A DNA stretch of 52,963 bases from positions 1 through 52,963 of the forward strand of contig DATLEZ010000087.1 of the NCBI GenBank assembly GCA_035525055.1. Direction: 5' to 3'. The notes under the pieces are model-generated. The model searched no databases. It saw only the letters and a list, made by a program, of their open reading frames with translations, and was not told where the DNA came from. Below, one piece after another: positions 33,363 to 42,617 of the stretch. The translations under genes were made by a program, and so were the position numbers. The DNA comes from DATEEG01 sp035525055 (GTDB lineage Bacteria > Actinomycetota > Acidimicrobiia > Spongiisociales > ZC4RG35). Every line of letters starts with the position of its first letter. Position 1 is the first letter of the stretch.

Positions 33363-34345
33363 CAGGCACTCACTTTCACTTCTTGAGGTGCGGACTCGAC
33401 GATCTCTTCGGCTCCATGGCCGGTGAGCGTCAGGAACACGTCGTCGAGGGTCGGTCGGCGCAGAGCAACATCGAGCACTTTGACCGACGCTCCATCGAGG
33501 CGACGCAGGACCTCTACCAGAACTCCGCTTCCACCCGATACCGGGGCGGTGAGACTCCGGTTCTGCTCGTCGACTGCCACGTCGCCGTCGGCAAACGCTG
33601 CCACATGCTCGCGGGCGGTGGCGAGATCGGCTTGTGACTCGATTACCAACTCGACTCGCTCGCCTCCGATTTGGGACTTCAATTGATCGGCGGTGCCACG
33701 AGCGATTGCGTGGCCGTGGTCGATGACGACGATCTCATTGGCGAGACGGTCGGCCTCCTCGAGGTATTGCGTGGTCAGCAACAGGGTTGTCCCCGACTTC
33801 ACCATCTCCCGGATCACATCCCACATGTCGGCCCGGCCCCGGGGATCGAGACCGGTAGTGGGCTCATCGAGAAACAAGACCGAGGGTTCGGCGACCAAGG
33901 CGCCGGCCAGATCGAGCCTTCTTCGCATTCCGCCCGAGTAGGTCTTAACCGGACGGTCACCGGCCTCCACGAGGTCGAAGCGCTCCAACAACTCACGAGC
34001 TCTTACCCTGGCCTTGGCTCTGGGCAACCGGTAGAGGCGGCCGAACAGGTCGAGATTCTCGAAACCGGTCAGGTACTCATCGACGGCCGCATATTGACCG
34101 GACAGGCCGATCCGGGCCCGGACCTCATTGGGGTGGGTGGCGACATCGATTCCGGCCACGAAGGCAGTCCCGGCGTCGGCCTCCAACAGCGTTGTCAGGA
34201 TTCGCACCGCCGTGGTCTTGCCGGCCCCATTGGGACCGAGCAGACCCAGGACGCTGCCCTCCGGGACGCTGAGATCCAGCCCGTCGAGGGCTTTCACTTC
34301 CTTGTAGTGCTTGACGAGCCCTTCGGCCCGAATCACCTCGTTCAT
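33362..34345 (-). CDS. ABC exporter ATP-binding protein, DrrA-like
   Basis: A 327-residue ATPase of the DrrA class: Walker A GPNGAGKTT, Q-loop region IGLSGQYAAVDEYLTGFENL, signature YSGGMRRRLDLAGAL, Walker B VLFLDEPTTGLD and the DrrA-type C-terminal extension (about residues 220-327) ending in RRPTLDDVFLTLTGHGAEE. The ATG at 34343-34345 has a GGAAGGA ribosome-binding site. It is divergent from the WYL regulator gene with 126 bases between; the regulator probably senses the transporter's ligand or a related signal. Confidence 0.94.
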   Translation of the reverse strand: MNEVIRAEGLVKHYKEVKALDGLDLSVPEGSVLGLLGPNGAGKTTAVRILTTLLEADAGTAFVAGIDVATHPNEVRARIGLSGQYAAVDEYLTGFENLDLFGRLYRLPRAKARVRARELLERFDLVEAGDRPVKTYSGGMRRRLDLAGALVAEPSVLFLDEPTTGLDPRGRADMWDVIREMVKSGTTLLLTTQYLEEADRLANEIVVIDHGHAIARGTADQLKSQIGGERVELVIESQADLATAREHVAAFADGDVAVDEQNRSLTAPVSGGSGVLVEVLRRLDGASVKVLDVALRRPTLDDVFLTLTGHGAEEIVESAPQEVKVSA

Positions 34346-34471
34346 TTGTCCTTCCTTCCTTGACCCTGCGATGTGGGATGAGACTGTCGTTTTGGCAAGA
34401 ACTCATCGGTAATTTCAAGGTATCTCCTATTCATGCCAGTTTCTGACCGGAATACGTAGAATTGTGAGGAA

Positions 34472-35437
34472 ATGGCTGACACCACCGCCCGGGTTCTTCG
34501 CCTGCTCACGCTTCTCCAGGCCCACCGCAGCTGGTCAGGCCAGCAGTTGATTGACCGCCTCGAGATCAGCGAGAGGACCCTGCGCCGGGACATCGACCGG
34601 CTTCGCGAACTGGGCTATCCGGTGCGAGCCACTACCGGCCCCTTCGGGGGTTACCAATTGGAGGCGGGCGCCAACATGCCGCCTTTGCTCCTTGACGACG
34701 AGGAGGCCGTCGCCATCGCCATTGGTCTGCGAACAGCGGCGGGGGGAACCATCACCGGGATCGAAGAGACGTCGGTGAGAGCCCTGGCCAAACTTGAGCA
34801 GGTCCTCCCTCCCCGGATCAGACGCCGGATCAACATGCTGCAGTCGATGGTGGTGCCGATGATGAGGCCCTGGGTGACGGTCGACGCCGAGTTGTTGACC
34901 ACCATTGCCCAGGCGTGTCGGGACAACGAACGCATCAGGTTCGACTACCGCAGCCGCTCCGACGAGTTGACGGAGCGCAACGTCGAGCCTCATCAGCTGG
35001 TCTCTCTCGGTCAACGCTGGTACTTGCTCGCTTTCGACCGCGAGCGTCAAGATTGGCGGACCTTCCGTCTCGATCGCGTGGCTTCGCCACGGCTCACCCG
35101 TTTCAATTTCGAACCGCGCCCTATCCCCGGCGGCGATGCCGGCGAGTACGTCCTCCGGGCGATGCAGTCCAGGCCGATGCGGTATCAGGTGTCAGTGACG
35201 ATTCAGGCTTCCGCCTCGTTCATCGAATCACGAATGCGCCCCGGCGAGGGCACCGTCGAAGTTGTGGACGCCGCCAGCTGCCTCCTTCGTACCCAAGGAG
35301 ACTCGCTCGAGTGGCTCGCCTTCATGCTGTTGTGGTTCGGTGTGGACTTCGAGGTTCACGAGCCCACCGAATTAGTCGACCACATCGCCGAGGTAGCTCG
35401 GCGGCTGGGCCGTTCCGCGACCAAGCGTTCGGCGTGA
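34472..35437 (+). CDS. WYL-domain transcriptional regulator
   Basis: A 321-residue regulator with an N-terminal winged HTH of the HTH_11/DeoR-like type (VLRLLTLLQAHRSWSGQQLIDRLEISERTLRRDIDRLRELGYPVRA) and a WYL domain (residues about 140-200; RFDYRSRSD...VEPHQLVSLGQRWYLLAFDRERQDWRTFRLDRV) followed by the WCX extension. WYL regulators bind nucleotides or nucleic acids and act as activators or repressors. It is transcribed away from the DrrAB-like exporter and is its likely regulator. Confidence 0.93.
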   Translation: MADTTARVLRLLTLLQAHRSWSGQQLIDRLEISERTLRRDIDRLRELGYPVRATTGPFGGYQLEAGANMPPLLLDDEEAVAIAIGLRTAAGGTITGIEETSVRALAKLEQVLPPRIRRRINMLQSMVVPMMRPWVTVDAELLTTIAQACRDNERIRFDYRSRSDELTERNVEPHQLVSLGQRWYLLAFDRERQDWRTFRLDRVASPRLTRFNFEPRPIPGGDAGEYVLRAMQSRPMRYQVSVTIQASASFIESRMRPGEGTVEVVDAASCLLRTQGDSLEWLAFMLLWFGVDFEVHEPTELVDHIAEVARRLGRSATKRSA

Positions 35438-35463
35438 TATTTGTTCGCTAGAAGCAATCGAGA

Positions 35464-35562
35464 CGAACCGGCGGCGGCCGGCAGCTTCACCTGCGACCGG
35501 AGTTCGCGCACCCCCCTCGATCTCGCTTCGCCTCGATCGGTCCCCCCGCAAGCAGGGGGACA
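35464..35562 (+). repeat. Dispersed 99-bp hairpin element, copy E
   Basis: Ungapped match to 15426-15524, again immediately downstream of a gene on the plus strand. The central block and the GTCCCCC/GGGGGAC stem are conserved, while the loop reads CGCAAGCA here, the reverse complement of TGCTTGCG in the other copy. Confidence 0.88.
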
Positions 35563-35667
35563 GAAAACCAATCGTCTGGAGAAGAATCAAAAGACAAAAG
35601 AACCCGGGCCCTGCTCTGGCTCGGGAGGAGAAAAGAGGGGCCTCGGGTCCATTTGTAATCGGCCGCG

Positions 35668-35862
35668 TTAGGCGGCGTGGCGAACAGACGGCGCCGATCC
35701 CGTTTCTACCGGGGGTAGCGTCACCAACTGTTCGCCCCAGGCGATGAGGGTCCTGCCTAGTCGGTCCCTAATCGACATCGCATCTGACTGGTCTCGCCTC
35801 TCCACTTCGAGTTCGATCTCGAGTTGGCGGGACTGCACGTACGCAAACATCATCGCGCTCAT
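35668..35862 (-). CDS. Small conserved protein coupled to ArsR-type regulator
   Basis: A 64-residue protein, MSAMMFAYVQSRQLEIELEV at its start, mostly helical and charged, with a Pro/Ser-rich tail. Its ATG overlaps the stop of the regulator (ATGA), so it is translated together with it. I do not recognise a family. Its Tyr-Val-Gln-Ser-Arg opening and short length suit a small partner or modulator of the regulator. Confidence 0.6.
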   Translation of the reverse strand: MSAMMFAYVQSRQLEIELEVERRDQSDAMSIRDRLGRTLIAWGEQLVTLPPVETGSAPSVRHAA

Positions 35863-36989
35863 TTGGTAGCTCCTTGGGCTTTGGTCCCGATCTGCGCGGG
35901 AAGAGGATTCAGGTATTGCGTCAGAAGGCTGGCGTGGTCGGGAACCGCATCGAGACGGAGGCCGTAAGTCGAGACCTGCCCGTCTACGAACAGCACCCTC
36001 ACCAACCCGGCGGCTCGAAGCACCGCCATGTGATGAAACACGGTGGACTTGGCCATGCCTACATGCTCGGTCAGCTCGGCCAGGGTGGCTGGGCCCTCAG
36101 AGAGCTTGCGAAGCAACCGCATGCGCTTGTCGTCTCCGAGAGCCTTGTAGACGGCGAGCAGCGCGGACGGCGGTGCCTCCGGATCCATCACCAAGTGCTC
36201 CTCCGCCACCGGATAACAAATGAGAAGGGCATCGCCGTGGTCGGTGACCAGCGTCCAGGGCCGCAAAGACACGCTCGGGATGAAGACGACCCTGCGGACC
36301 CCGAGGGGTATGTCGAATACAATCCCATTGGTGATGGATTCGATCAGATCCTTGATCGAATTCGAGGCGTCGATCGCGGGTTGACGCGCAGCAGCATCCC
36401 GAGCCTGGGCTGCGGCCCACTCTTCCTCGTACTCGGCAAACGCCTCGGTGCGGACCCGCCTCATCGCTTCGACCAACGGGGGAATAACCTCGGTGGCAGG
36501 GAGCTCGAGGAAGGTCTCGAGTGACTTGCAGAAGTTCTCGTCCATCTTCAAGGTGGAGGCCTCGGCCAGGATGGTGGCGACCGCCTCTTCTTCACCGCGA
36601 GCAGCGGCCGCCCGCACCTCGGAGCTGACGTCGCAGAACTTCTCCGACAGGAGCGTTTCCCGCAGCCAGATCGGATCGGCGGCTTCGAGCCAGGCAATGG
36701 CAGCCTCAATTGACCGGTCCGGTGCGGTTGCAACGATCGGCAGCAGGGCTACCCACAACTCGCCGAAGGCCGACGCCCGGGTGGCAACCCGCAGAGTTTC
36801 GGGGCTAAGTTGCTTTCGAAAATTCTCGAACCAATCCTTGCCGACCGAATGGCTGTCAGCCTTGTCGTCGGCCCCAAAGACCGACCACATCACCAGCAGC
36901 AGGTCATAAAGCGGCGAACTGTCTATGGAAATCCGGACTCGACGAGACCTGACTGAGGACAAATCGTGAAGGTTGCGTTCGTGTCCCAT
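35859..36989 (-). CDS. ArsR-family regulator with long N-terminal domain
   Basis: A 376-residue protein. The last 100 residues are an ArsR winged helix (AVYKALGDDKRMRLLRKLSEGPATLAELTEHVGMAKSTVFHHMAVLRAAGLVRV), and the first 260 form a helical domain of the DUF5937 kind, probably for ligand sensing or dimerisation. There are no metal-binding CxC motifs, so it is not a metal sensor of the classical type. The ATG at 36987-36989 faces two GATCGTTCGAT sites 30-70 bases upstream. Confidence 0.82.
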   Translation of the reverse strand: MGHERNLHDLSSVRSRRVRISIDSSPLYDLLLVMWSVFGADDKADSHSVGKDWFENFRKQLSPETLRVATRASAFGELWVALLPIVATAPDRSIEAAIAWLEAADPIWLRETLLSEKFCDVSSEVRAAAARGEEEAVATILAEASTLKMDENFCKSLETFLELPATEVIPPLVEAMRRVRTEAFAEYEEEWAAAQARDAAARQPAIDASNSIKDLIESITNGIVFDIPLGVRRVVFIPSVSLRPWTLVTDHGDALLICYPVAEEHLVMDPEAPPSALLAVYKALGDDKRMRLLRKLSEGPATLAELTEHVGMAKSTVFHHMAVLRAAGLVRVLFVDGQVSTYGLRLDAVPDHASLLTQYLNPLPAQIGTKAQGATK

Positions 36990-37018
36990 GAGATCACACA
37001 GTGCTTTCTAAGAATCCT

Positions 37019-37058
37019 GATCGTTCGATACAGATCGAATGCTATCGGATCGTTCGAT
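37019..37058. promoter_or_regulatory. Repeated GATCGTTCGAT operator-like sites
   Basis: The palindromic core ATCG-N2-CGAT occurs inside GATCGTTCGAT at 37019-37029 and 37048-37058, with a related ATCGAA between them. They lie just upstream of the ArsR-type gene and are candidate autoregulatory sites. Confidence 0.5.
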
Positions 37059-37110
37059 CCACGTCAAGCGGCGAAATCCGCTCCCCGATGGGAAAGCAGC
37101 CCTGGTTTCC

Positions 37111-37127
37111 TGCCTACTGCCTACTGC
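37111..37127. repeat. 7-nt tandem repeat (CTACTGC)
   Basis: TGCCTACTGCCTACTGC is a period-7 run in the gap between the peptide-binding gene and the ArsR-type regulator. The same heptamer recurs at 42609-42616. Confidence 0.6.
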
Positions 37128-37275
37128 TTGATCCTTCTGTTCAGGCGTGATCAGCCTCCGACGTGGTGCTCGTCCACAGGTTTGCCCTTCAGGCCTTGGC
37201 CTTGAGGATGGGCCAACGAGTTCTGGAGATTGGCCCTGCATGTGAACTAAGGCACCACGGCGATCTTGGGATTTT

Positions 37276-39210
37276 CTACTTGGCACCCCTAACAACGCCC
37301 TGGAGACCCTGAAGGTTCTGCAGCCCGTAGAGCGTTTCGGTGAATGGATAGTCCACGTTGGCCTGGCGATAGAACTCGAGGATGCCGGTGTCGAACAGCA
37401 AGACGTACGGCTTCTCGTCGGCCAGGATCCGTTCCATCTCCCACATCAACCGGTAGGCCTCGCTTTCGTCCTGAGTGGTGTTGAACTGGTCGATCAACGC
37501 CTCGAACTCGGCGTTGTTGAAACCCACCGAGTTGTTGCCACCGTTGAGGAGGGTGTCGTTGCGAGCACTCCAGAACGCTTCGTAATGGGTGGGAAGGGCC
37601 GGGTTCTCCAGCGACCAACCCAGGATGAACATGTCAAAGTTGAGTTCGTTGTTGGAGTCGGCCGTGTAAACCGCACTCACGATGGCGTTGAAGTCAGTCG
37701 GGTTGGCGTTGGCTTCGAAGCCGAGCTGCTCGAGCCAGGTTTCCACCCAAACCGAGTAGGTCGCCCGCAGAGGGTCGTAGCCCAGGCCCGGGGCCAGGAT
37801 CTCGAGTTCAGGCACCGGCTGCCCGTTGAGCATGATCCCCGAGCCGCCGAGGATCGTCACATCGGCCTCGTCCATCGTCGGCTCGACCTCCCAGGTGAAC
37901 CCGGCCTGGCGCAACAGGGCCATGGCCTAGTCGAGCCGGTCGCCGGTCGACTTGCCCACATACTCCGAGGCGATCTCTTCGACGACCTCGGCGTTGTACC
38001 ACTTGGTATTGCCTTCGGGGATGGATGCGTAGAACGGGATCGCCACGCCCTGGAGGACGTTGTTGGCCATGAACTCTTTGTCGATCATCAGCGCCAACGC
38101 ATCCCTGAACTCAGGAATGTTCATCGGTGAGCGGCGCAGATTGAACCCGAGATAGCGGAACCCGTTGGTCGGGTTGATGATCGCCGTAATCGTCGGATCA
38201 TTTTGAACTTGTGTCGCCAGGCCGCGCTGCATCCCCAACGGATTGAGGATGTAGTCGATCTCGTCGGCCTGAAGCGCCAGGACGGCCGCGTCCTGTCCCC
38301 CGTACAAGCTGAAGATCGCATCGGTCACGAACGGCCCATTGGCATAGGTCACGCCACCGGAATCCACCTCGTCGCCGTTGGCGTAGTAGTCGGTGTTGGC
38401 GATCGAACGGGTGTAGCCACCCTCCTCGCGCTCGGCGAAGATCATCGGGCCCCCGGAGGGATCGCCAACCCCTGACGCCGCCTACAGCGTCGAGAGTGGA
38501 TTCTCGCTGGTGGAGGCCGCGGCAACGGCGTCAGCCCAGAAGTGGGCCGGCATCACCGGAGCCACACCAGGACCATGGGGCCACACGGCCAGTCCAGGTT
38601 CGATGTTGAAGATGAACTTCACAGTCGATGCGTCAACCGCCTCCACCCCGGTCAGACCGATCTGGTTGGGATTGTCGGGATTGGTTAGCGGATACCAGGT
38701 CAGCCAGTCGCCTCCCAGGGCGAGATCGCGAACCGCCTCGAAGGTGAAGACGATGTCGTCGGCTGAGATCGCAGTTCCATCGCTCCAGGCCGCATCGGAA
38801 CGCAACGGAACGGTGATCGCCCAACCGTCGCCCTCGGCCTCGCCGACCGGTATCGCGGCTGAGGCAGAAAGATCGGGCACGACCTCAAGTCCCGGATAGT
38901 TGATCGTGTAGAGAGCCGGCTTGGTCGGCGTGAGTACGTAGCTGTTCCACACCGTGGAAAGGGTGTCCTGAGCGGCCCAATAATTGTCGGTGGTGGTGTC
39001 TTCGAATATTCCCAGGCGATACGTGTAAGGGGTGCCCGGCTCGGCCCCAGGGGTCGTCGTCGAGTCCCCGCCGGTCGATCCGGTCGTTGCCCCGGTGCCC
39101 GTTGTTGCTCCGGTGCTCGCGGTCGTGCCTTCTTCGGCCCCGCCTTGCTGGCAGGCCGCGGCAGCGATGGTCAGCACCACGGCTATCAAGATCAGTTTCT
39201 TGTTCCTCAT
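37276..39210 (-). pseudogene. Peptide-binding lipoprotein gene with two in-frame amber codons
   Basis: A 645-codon frame encodes a family-5 peptide/nickel-type binding lipoprotein: signal peptide LILIAVVLTIAAAAC, then typical segments such as WSDGTAISADDIVFTFEAV, FRYLGFNLRRSPMNIPEFRDALALMIDK, TFGWSLEN-like and EAYRLMWEMERILADEKPYVLLFDTG. TAG interrupts it at codon 243 (38482-38484, after ENPLSTL) and codon 428 (37927-37929, after TGDRLD). No frameshift separates the three parts and similarity resumes directly after each stop. The ribosome-binding site (GGGAGGG) is intact. No permease or ATPase genes accompany it. It is either a recent pseudogene or translated by amber readthrough. Confidence 0.85.
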
Positions 39211-39492
39211 TCGATTCCCTCCCTGTCTTCAACGGAGCCGTGCTTTTGGGTCGGAACGACTTGTGAGGTCGGCTCTGCAAAGCCCCTTATCCGGCGAGAC
39301 GGTCGGCCATTTCAAATGCCGTCAAAACACCCGACAGGAGGACGCGGTCGAAGAAAACGCCCCTCGAATCGCCCCCCCTTGAGATATGCCGGGGCCCTAT
39401 CGGAGCATTTCACGAAACGCAGAAACGATGCCGGAGAGATCGAGGAGCGAGCCATCTATATGCAACCTGAGCTGAAGTAGCGTCATGATTCG

Positions 39493-40275
39493 ATGACTGA
39501 CCGCGGATATTTCGGCCCGGATTCCATCACCTGGCAGGTCAACCAGGAGATGACCGTGCTCTTCGGTGGAGCTCGAGCGTTACTGATGCACGCGGCCCAC
39601 CCGCTGGTCGCGGCCGGGGCCAGACAGACCTCGATGTACCAGAGAGATCCGTGGGCGCGACTGATCAGAACCTTGATGATGCAGTCGCAAATGACTTTCG
39701 GCACGAGGGCCGAAGCGGACGAGGCCGCCGATCGAATCAATCGGCTTCATCGCAAAGTGAATGGCATCGACTCACTGACAGGGGAGGTGTACGACGCTCT
39801 TGACCACGACCTTCTCCTATGGGTGCATGCTGCTCTCGAAACCTCATCCGTTTACTTCTTCGAGCGGACGGTCAGAACGCTCACTGCCGAGGAACGTCAG
39901 CGCTATCACGAAGAGAACCTGCTGGCGGCAGAATTCATGCTCCTTCCCAAGGACAAGGTGCCCGCCACCTACGTCGACCTCGAGGCCTACGTCGATGAAG
40001 TAGTCAATTCGGACCGGCTCCGAATGTCAGATGTGGCGGCCAATGTCGGCGACATAATTCGAAGGGGGCCGGTTCCTCTCGCAATCAAACCGGTTTGGAG
40101 CTTCATTCGCTTCGCGGCGTTCGGAACGCTCCCGGAACGAGTGCGAGAGGTCTATGGAGTGAAGTGGTCGCCGACCCGCGAGAAGTGGCTGGGATTCAAT
40201 CTTGCCACCCTGAAACGGATCCGCCCGCTGCTCCCCCGCCGCTTTCGACTGATCGGCCCCGCCCGTCAACGCTAA
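39493..40275 (+). CDS. DUF2236 / MpaB-Lcp-like oxygenase-family protein
   Basis: A 260-residue protein of the DUF2236 family, related to latex-clearing protein and MpaB: GPDSITWQVNQEMTVLFGGARALLMHAAHPLVAAG (with a probable haem-ligand histidine), the ADRINRLHRKVNG segment, then DHDLLLWVHAALETSSVYFFERTVRTLT and a C-terminal WSPTREKWLGF. Members bind b-type haem and may oxygenate isoprenoids or lipids. It starts at the ATG at 39493 and ends at a hairpin. Confidence 0.88.
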   Translation: MTDRGYFGPDSITWQVNQEMTVLFGGARALLMHAAHPLVAAGARQTSMYQRDPWARLIRTLMMQSQMTFGTRAEADEAADRINRLHRKVNGIDSLTGEVYDALDHDLLLWVHAALETSSVYFFERTVRTLTAEERQRYHEENLLAAEFMLLPKDKVPATYVDLEAYVDEVVNSDRLRMSDVAANVGDIIRRGPVPLAIKPVWSFIRFAAFGTLPERVREVYGVKWSPTREKWLGFNLATLKRIRPLLPRRFRLIGPARQR

Positions 40276-40286
40276 GAACACGACCC

Positions 40287-40324
40287 TGGGTTGTTGTGGC
40301 TGTCCAACAACCAAAACAACCCAC
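40287..40324. terminator. Overlapping hairpins between convergent genes
   Basis: GGTTGTTG (40289-40296) pairs with CAACAACC (40305-40312), and alternatively TGGGTTGTT (40287-40295) with AACAACCCA (40316-40324). The structures are mutually exclusive and could terminate both the DUF2236 gene and the dienelactone hydrolase gene. Confidence 0.6.
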
Positions 40325-40341
40325 AGAAGAGACGAAGCGCC

Positions 40342-41052
40342 TCAATCGACGGCGGAGAGATGCCGACCGAAGAAGGTCTCAATTCGGTCCCAGGCGTCCT
40401 CGGCGGCATCCCGGTTGTAATCGACGGTCATCACGGGCCGGGTGATCGTCTTCATGAGCCGATGCCCCTCGACCTGGTTCATGAATCCATGTCCGGCGTC
40501 GTCGTAGACCTTGACATCGTGATCGACCCGCGCGGTTGTCAATCCCTTCTCAGCCACCGCGGCCGCTTTGGCGAATACGCGATCCCTGCGACCGTAGGAA
40601 GCCACCACCGGGCATGACCGAGCCAGACGTTCGGCCTTGGGAGCTTTGCCATAGTTGGGAGCGACTGCATCGACTGTGCCGGTGAGGCCGAGGAGAAACG
40701 CCAGCCCGCCGCCGACACAGAATCCAATCACGCCAACGCGACCACTGCAGTCAGACCTGCCCGATATCCAATCGACCACATCTTGAACCATGTCCACGGA
40801 ATCGCCCTTGCCGCGTTGGACATCGAGAAAGAGACGGGCCAGGCACCTAAGGCCACCCTCTGCCAACAGGTCGGGAGCGACCGCCAGATAACCGAGTCCA
40901 GCCAGGCGGTCGGTTATCCGCCGGATGTCGTCGTCCAGACCGAAAGCCTGGTGGAGCACGACCACCCCGGGCCACGGACCGGTCTCCGAAGGCATCGCCA
41001 GGTATCCGGGAATCGGGTCGCCGGGAAGGTACAGAGTCAGGTCGCCGCCCAC
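40342..41052 (-). CDS. Dienelactone hydrolase family protein
   Basis: A 236-residue alpha/beta hydrolase: VVVLHQAFGLDDDIRRITDRLAGLGYLAVAPDLL opens the domain, VGVIGFCVGGGLAF carries the nucleophile cysteine (GxCxGG), SYGRRDRVF the aspartate and DDAGHGFMN the histidine. It hydrolyses dienelactone-like or ester substrates. The GTG at 41050-41052 (GGDLTLYLPGDPIPGYLA) is taken as start because the longer frame to 41304 overlaps the divergent oxidoreductase gene. Confidence 0.88.
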   Translation of the reverse strand: MGGDLTLYLPGDPIPGYLAMPSETGPWPGVVVLHQAFGLDDDIRRITDRLAGLGYLAVAPDLLAEGGLRCLARLFLDVQRGKGDSVDMVQDVVDWISGRSDCSGRVGVIGFCVGGGLAFLLGLTGTVDAVAPNYGKAPKAERLARSCPVVASYGRRDRVFAKAAAVAEKGLTTARVDHDVKVYDDAGHGFMNQVEGHRLMKTITRPVMTVDYNRDAAEDAWDRIETFFGRHLSAVD

Positions 41053-41121
41053 GTGACGTGACCGTAACGGTCCATCGGCCAGAATGTGCCTGCAAGAGAT
41101 GCGAGTGAAGGTCAAGACTCC

Positions 41122-42543
41122 ATGACGAAGTTCGACGCCATCGTTGTCGGTGCCGGGCCCAATGGCCTGGCCGCCGCGATAGCTCTGGCCCAGGCGGGCC
41201 GATCGGTCAAGGTCATCGAGGGAGCCGACACCATCGGAGGCGGCGCTCGAACGATGGGACTGACCAGGCCGGGATTCCGGCACGACGTCTGTTCGGCGGT
41301 GCACCCGTTGGGGCTCGGCTCACCGTTCTTCCGGAAACTCCCGCTTCAAGAATTCGGCCTGGAGTGGATCCACCCGGAGATTCCGTTCGCACATCCTCTG
41401 AGTCCGCGGGAAGCGGTCTTCGTGGAGCGATCCATAGAAGCGACCGCCGCCCAACTCGGTAACACCGACGGTGCCGAGTACCGGCGACGGGTCGAGCCGT
41501 TCGTCGATGGTTGGTCCGACATCGAAACACAGATCCTCGGACCGGTCCTTCGGATACCCCGCCACCCGGTAGCGATGGCGCGCTTCGGATGGGTAGGCGC
41601 TCTCCCCGCCCGGACCCTCTTGAATGCGTTCTCGGACGAGCCCGCCAAAGCTCTGTTCGCTGGGGCCGCCGCTCATTCCTATCTGCCTTTCACCCGGCTG
41701 CTGACTGCCTCGTTCGGACTTCTCTATCCAATCACTGCCCACCGCTTCGGTTGGCCGTTCGCCGCCGGGGGAAGCCAGTTGATCGTCGATGCGCTCGCCG
41801 GCTACCTGCGCTCGCTCGGCGGAGAAATCGAAACCGGCCGTTGGGTAAACCGTATCGCCGACCTCCCGACCGCCAAGGCCACCTTGTTCGACGTCACTCC
41901 GGAGGTGCTGATCGGGATCGCCGGAGACCTCTTGCCGCGCTTCTATCGGAGCCAGCTCAAGCGATTCCGCAAGGGTCCAGGTGCCTTCAAGGTCGACTAC
42001 GCACTCGACGGCCCGGTTCCGTGGGCCAATCAGCGCCTGAGCCTGGCCGGCACTATCCACATCGGTTCCTCGGCGTCGATCGCAGCCGCCGAAGCAGCCA
42101 TCTGGAAGCGCCGGCGCCCGGAGCGACCGTTCATTCTCGTGGCTCAGCAAAGCATCGCCGACCCGTCTCGGGCTCCCGCCACCAAGCACACTCTGTGGGC
42201 CTATGCCCATGTGCCATACGGTTCCACGGAAGACTTCAGCGGCGCGATCGAGCACGAAGTCGAACACCTAGCGCCGGGCTTCCGAGACCTGGTGATCGAG
42301 CGCTGCATTGCCGCTCCCGACGACCTTGCTGCTTACAACCCGAACTACGCCGGTGGGGACATCACCGGCGGCGCCTACACGATCCCCCAGGTCCTCTTTC
42401 GACCGGTGCCGGGCAGAAGCCCTTACGCAACCGCGGCGCCAGGGATCTATCTGTGCTCGTCGTCGACGCCTCCCGGCGCCGGGGTCCACGGCATGTGCGG
42501 CTACTGGGCAGCCCAAGCCGCGCTCAAACGCGAGCTTGCCTAG
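41122..42543 (+). CDS. NAD(P)/FAD-dependent oxidoreductase, phytoene-desaturase-like (PYROXD2 type)
   Basis: A 473-residue flavoprotein: FDAIVVGAGPNGLAAAIALAQAGRSVKVIEGADTIGGGART is the FAD-binding opening, PFAAGGSQLIVDALAGYLRSLGGEIETG the central part, and GIYLCSSSTPPGAGVHGMCGYWAAQAALK the C-terminal FAD motif. It belongs to the carotenoid-desaturase/PYROXD2 family, but without carotenoid genes nearby its substrate is unknown. The ATG at 41122 was chosen over one at 41086, which adds a non-family extension. Confidence 0.9.
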   Translation: MTKFDAIVVGAGPNGLAAAIALAQAGRSVKVIEGADTIGGGARTMGLTRPGFRHDVCSAVHPLGLGSPFFRKLPLQEFGLEWIHPEIPFAHPLSPREAVFVERSIEATAAQLGNTDGAEYRRRVEPFVDGWSDIETQILGPVLRIPRHPVAMARFGWVGALPARTLLNAFSDEPAKALFAGAAAHSYLPFTRLLTASFGLLYPITAHRFGWPFAAGGSQLIVDALAGYLRSLGGEIETGRWVNRIADLPTAKATLFDVTPEVLIGIAGDLLPRFYRSQLKRFRKGPGAFKVDYALDGPVPWANQRLSLAGTIHIGSSASIAAAEAAIWKRRRPERPFILVAQQSIADPSRAPATKHTLWAYAHVPYGSTEDFSGAIEHEVEHLAPGFRDLVIERCIAAPDDLAAYNPNYAGGDITGGAYTIPQVLFRPVPGRSPYATAAPGIYLCSSSTPPGAGVHGMCGYWAAQAALKRELA

Positions 42544-42546
42544 GAA

Positions 42547-42590
42547 GGTTTGGGGTTTGAGGGCTGTGGTTGGACGTCAGACCTCAAACC
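42547..42590. terminator. Inverted repeat after the PYROXD2-like gene, built on 7-nt repeats
   Basis: GGTTTGG and GGTTTGA at 42547-42560 are tandem heptamers; GGTTTGAGG (42554-42562) also pairs with CCTCAAACC (42582-42590). The structure could end the oxidoreductase transcript and the oppositely oriented exonuclease transcript. Confidence 0.5.
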
Positions 42591-42594
42591 GCCG

Positions 42595-42617
42595 CCTGCT
42601 GCCCACTGCCTACTGCC
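42595..42617. repeat. Degenerate 7-nt repeat (CCNRCTG)
   Basis: The run CCTGCTG, CCCACTG, CCTACTG, CC has period 7 and overlaps the 3' end of the exonuclease gene on the other strand (42610-42617). Confidence 0.55.

Noticed and set aside
37155..37250. Minus-strand open stretch ending LKGKPVDEHHVGG that looked like a gene tail
   Set aside because: It has no start, no recognisable family and is under 35 codons; it may be debris but I cannot support it as a gene.
37276..39210. Genome-wide reassignment of TAG to an amino acid
   Set aside because: Many intact genes in the window (whiB, potC, the FtsX-like gene, marR, the DUF2905 gene) end in TAG at the family's normal length.
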